Assembly (NCBI GenBank): GCA_016165875.1
Contig: JABBOT010000080.1
Coordinates: 8,166,172 to 8,230,171 of the forward strand
Length of the DNA stretch: 64,000 bases
From: Acanthopleura granulata
Taxonomy: Eukaryota; Mollusca; Polyplacophora; Chitonida; Chitonidae
Reading direction: 5' to 3'
Part shown: in pieces, positions 62,202 to 64,000 of the stretch
Layout of the letters: each line of letters begins with the position of its first letter
Numbering within the stretch: position 1 is the first letter of the stretch
Notes under the pieces: generated by a model
The model's database searches: none
What the model saw: only the letters and a program-made list of their open reading frames with translations
What the model was told of the DNA's origin: nothing
Made by a program: the position numbers and the translations under genes

Positions 62202-62970
62202 ATGGTAAACGATATTGATCTGGAAACGATTTCTGGAATAAAGTCCTAAATGTTTTTAAATGAGGCAGCCTGAGATTTAGAAGTTACTGGTGCGAAACCA
62301 TATTAAAGGCTGTTTACCTTATGCAAAGATTTGGAAACTGTTTTTTTAGGACCACGTACTCTGGAAAGATGCAGTCTGTGTTTAAGGGTTGTGTGTAAAA
62401 CTAGCAGAAGTGGCTAGTGTGAAACAGTATTCAGATTTACCTTTTCAAAACTTGGTAAACTGTCGGTAGTTTAAATGGTATTTAAACCTCATTTGTGTTA
62501 CTCTTCTCAAACATCAGTTTGAAGCAGTATATTTGAAAGCAGAAGCTTTGTGTTTTTGTACTGTATCTTAAATTCAAAGGTATTTTTTATTGTGTACAGG
62601 AATGGTTGTATATGTAACATCTTGTGTGATGAACTGTTCTAGTTTGAATGTAGAACATTCACATAATCTGTTCTTATTGTTTATTTGTGAATATAAAGTG
62701 CTTTATGTCTGATGCTGTGACGTTATTCCGTTTACAGTTACCCTTCATATTTTCTGCCCTGTGTATTTTACCAGTGATGTACATTCCAGAACATGAGTAG
62801 ATTTGTGTTTACTGTTTCTGTCCCATTAACTAAAATTATATTTATTGATCACTTTTCCACTTGGTTCCAAAGGTTTATGTATTCTTGCTAGATTTAAGCC
62901 CCAGGTCTGTGATAAAAAAAAGGTATATATTTACTTGATAACAGCTTATTGTTGGCAGTTTGAAATCCAA

Positions 62971-62976
62971 AATAAA
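62971..62976 (+). promoter_or_regulatory. candidate poly(A) signal
   Basis: AATAAA about 770 nt after the HYDIN stop codon; one of three candidates (others at 62237-62242 and 63161-63166). Confidence 0.4.
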
Positions 62977-63160
62977 TCCATTTTCAATACTGATCACGTC
63001 TTAAATATATTGTTATGTACAGCTAAGTGTTTTTGTTTTCTTTGTAATCTTAATTGCATTGATACATATTTTGTACACACTGTAAAATGAATCTGGTACT
63101 GTCCTGTGATGCCTATGGTTGACCCAATGAATGATATATGAAGCCATAATATGTGTAAGA

Positions 63161-63166
63161 AATAAA
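63161..63166 (+). promoter_or_regulatory. candidate poly(A) signal
   Basis: AATAAA about 960 nt after the stop, the last one before repeat-rich flanking DNA. Confidence 0.4.
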
Positions 63167-63274
63167 ACATCATAGGATTGTCCAGTAGGATGTAGTTTAG
63201 CGAGATGCAAGTTCAAGATTTCGAACCACAAAACATGTGAAATGCATGAACTTCAATCCGGCACACTAGTGGCA

Positions 63275-63420
63275 GGTTCATTCCCAGTCTTGGAAGGGAT
63301 TGAAGTCCAAGGGTGGTTTGGTTTGCCCCTGGGTACTCTGGTTTCGCTACACAAAACTGACCACCATTGCACAAGTGGAAAGCTCTTAATATTGCTGAAA
63401 CAAAACTCAATCAATCAATT
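63275..63420 (+). repeat. second SINE-like family
   Basis: tggtttcgctacacaaaact, accaccattgcacaagtgg and a CAATCAAT tail; related to 45341-45446 and weakly to 46625-46735. Confidence 0.6.
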
Positions 63421-63439
63421 TAATGCATCCATAACCAAG

Positions 63440-63664
63440 GGGATTAGCAAGCATGCTAGCGCAGAGTAATAACTGAGGAGCCCCTCACCAATCCAATGAG
63501 TCCAGCTCATGCTGACTTTCTCCCTGGATGCATATACCTGAATTATCCCCCCTGTCAACCCCGGGCTCAGCCTGGTTTCCTCCCACCATAATACTGGCCA
63601 CTGTCACATAAGTGCAATAATCTTGAGTACGGTGCAAAACACCAGTCAAGTAAATAAATAAACT
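63440..63664 (+). mobile_element. SINE, degraded, downstream of HYDIN
   Basis: gcatgctagcgcagag, tggtttcctcccaccataat and an ATAA tail. Confidence 0.82.
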
Positions 63665-63812
63665 GAAGGCAGCAGTTCTGATATTCTTCATTTACCTTAT
63701 TGTCTGTGAAAATCAGTAAAATGTCGAGTGTGATATTTGATGCATACTGAAGAATTTCTCACTGATAACATTCAGATTTATGGGGTAAACTGTCACTGCC
63801 CAGCTGCAGCTG

Positions 63813-63960
63813 AGGCCACTTTCACCAAGCTTCCTAAGTCACATTTTCCATAAATGTTCCCATACAAGACATCCTCTAAGTTATAGCGTCCTGAGGGGAT
63901 GTGATTTACAAGAAAAGTTATCCAACAACAGGATTTTCAAAGTTTTGTCAAAATGGGCGC
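63813..63960. mobile_element. small palindromic element, family 3, partial
   Basis: aggccactttcaccaagctt and ctaagttatagcgtcctgag resemble 51543-51690. Confidence 0.55.
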
Positions 63961-64000
63961 TGAACAATTGCCAGCTGGATTTAAGCCTGCAATCTCATTG

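Larger units (their letters stand above)
62202..63190 (+). other. HYDIN: HYDIN 3' UTR and downstream DNA
   Basis: AT-rich, no open frame of note. Candidate AATAAA signals lie at 62237, 62971 and 63161; the first is only 36 nt after the stop and may be too close. The true cleavage site cannot be fixed without transcripts. Confidence 0.6.

Noticed and set aside
61329..61420. tRNA gene
   Set aside because: The A-box and B-box-like blocks belong to the SINE head; there is no full cloverleaf, and the same unit recurs through the window with core and tail.
1..62201. Processed pseudogene or decayed duplicate of HYDIN
   Set aside because: Introns are present, all 64 exons keep frame and phase, and no internal stop is found.
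62202..64000. A second gene downstream of HYDIN
   Set aside because: Only short open frames overlapping SINE or low-complexity DNA; no exon-like conserved peptide was recognised.

Overview
The window is a piece of an animal nuclear genome, probably a mollusc or another lophotrochozoan. The reasons are a very large intron-rich ciliary gene, all introns GT-AG, and about 27 copies of a tRNA-headed SINE with an ATAA-repeat tail of a type I associate with mollusc genomes. The species assignment is inference. No bacterial, viral or organellar gene is visible.

One gene fills the window on the + strand: HYDIN, the giant ASH/MSP-domain protein of the axonemal central pair. I place 64 coding exons from position 1 (the 5' part of the gene lies outside) to the stop codon at 62199-62201. 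Joined, they form one uninterrupted frame of 3804 residues, and every splice phase matches. By comparison with vertebrate HYDIN (about 5100 residues) this is roughly the C-terminal three quarters. In order the protein shows ASH/MSP-like beta-sandwich segments (exons 1-8), a charged coiled coil (8-10), an adenylate-kinase-like domain with an intact P-loop (11-15), a long Lys/Glu-rich coiled coil and basic linker (15-25), and then a long run of ASH/MSP-like segments to the conserved C-terminus (26-64).

The introns are rich in repeats. They hold SINEs (some with clear target-site duplications), a MITE-like element present twice (one copy interrupted by a SINE, the other intact), TTAA-flanked fold-back elements, smaller palindromic elements, and at least ten minisatellite arrays. 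Positions 62202-64000 hold the 3' UTR with candidate poly(A) signals, then repeats, with no second gene.

The most unusual observation is that several minisatellites are anchored on splice junctions. The arrays before exons 15, 37 and 38 are made of copies of that exon's own 3' splice site plus its first codons. The array after exon 49 is made of copies of its own 5' splice site, and the arrays after exons 26 and 57 begin within about 8-20 nt of the donor. This recurrent pattern within one gene suggests tandem duplication that starts at exon edges.
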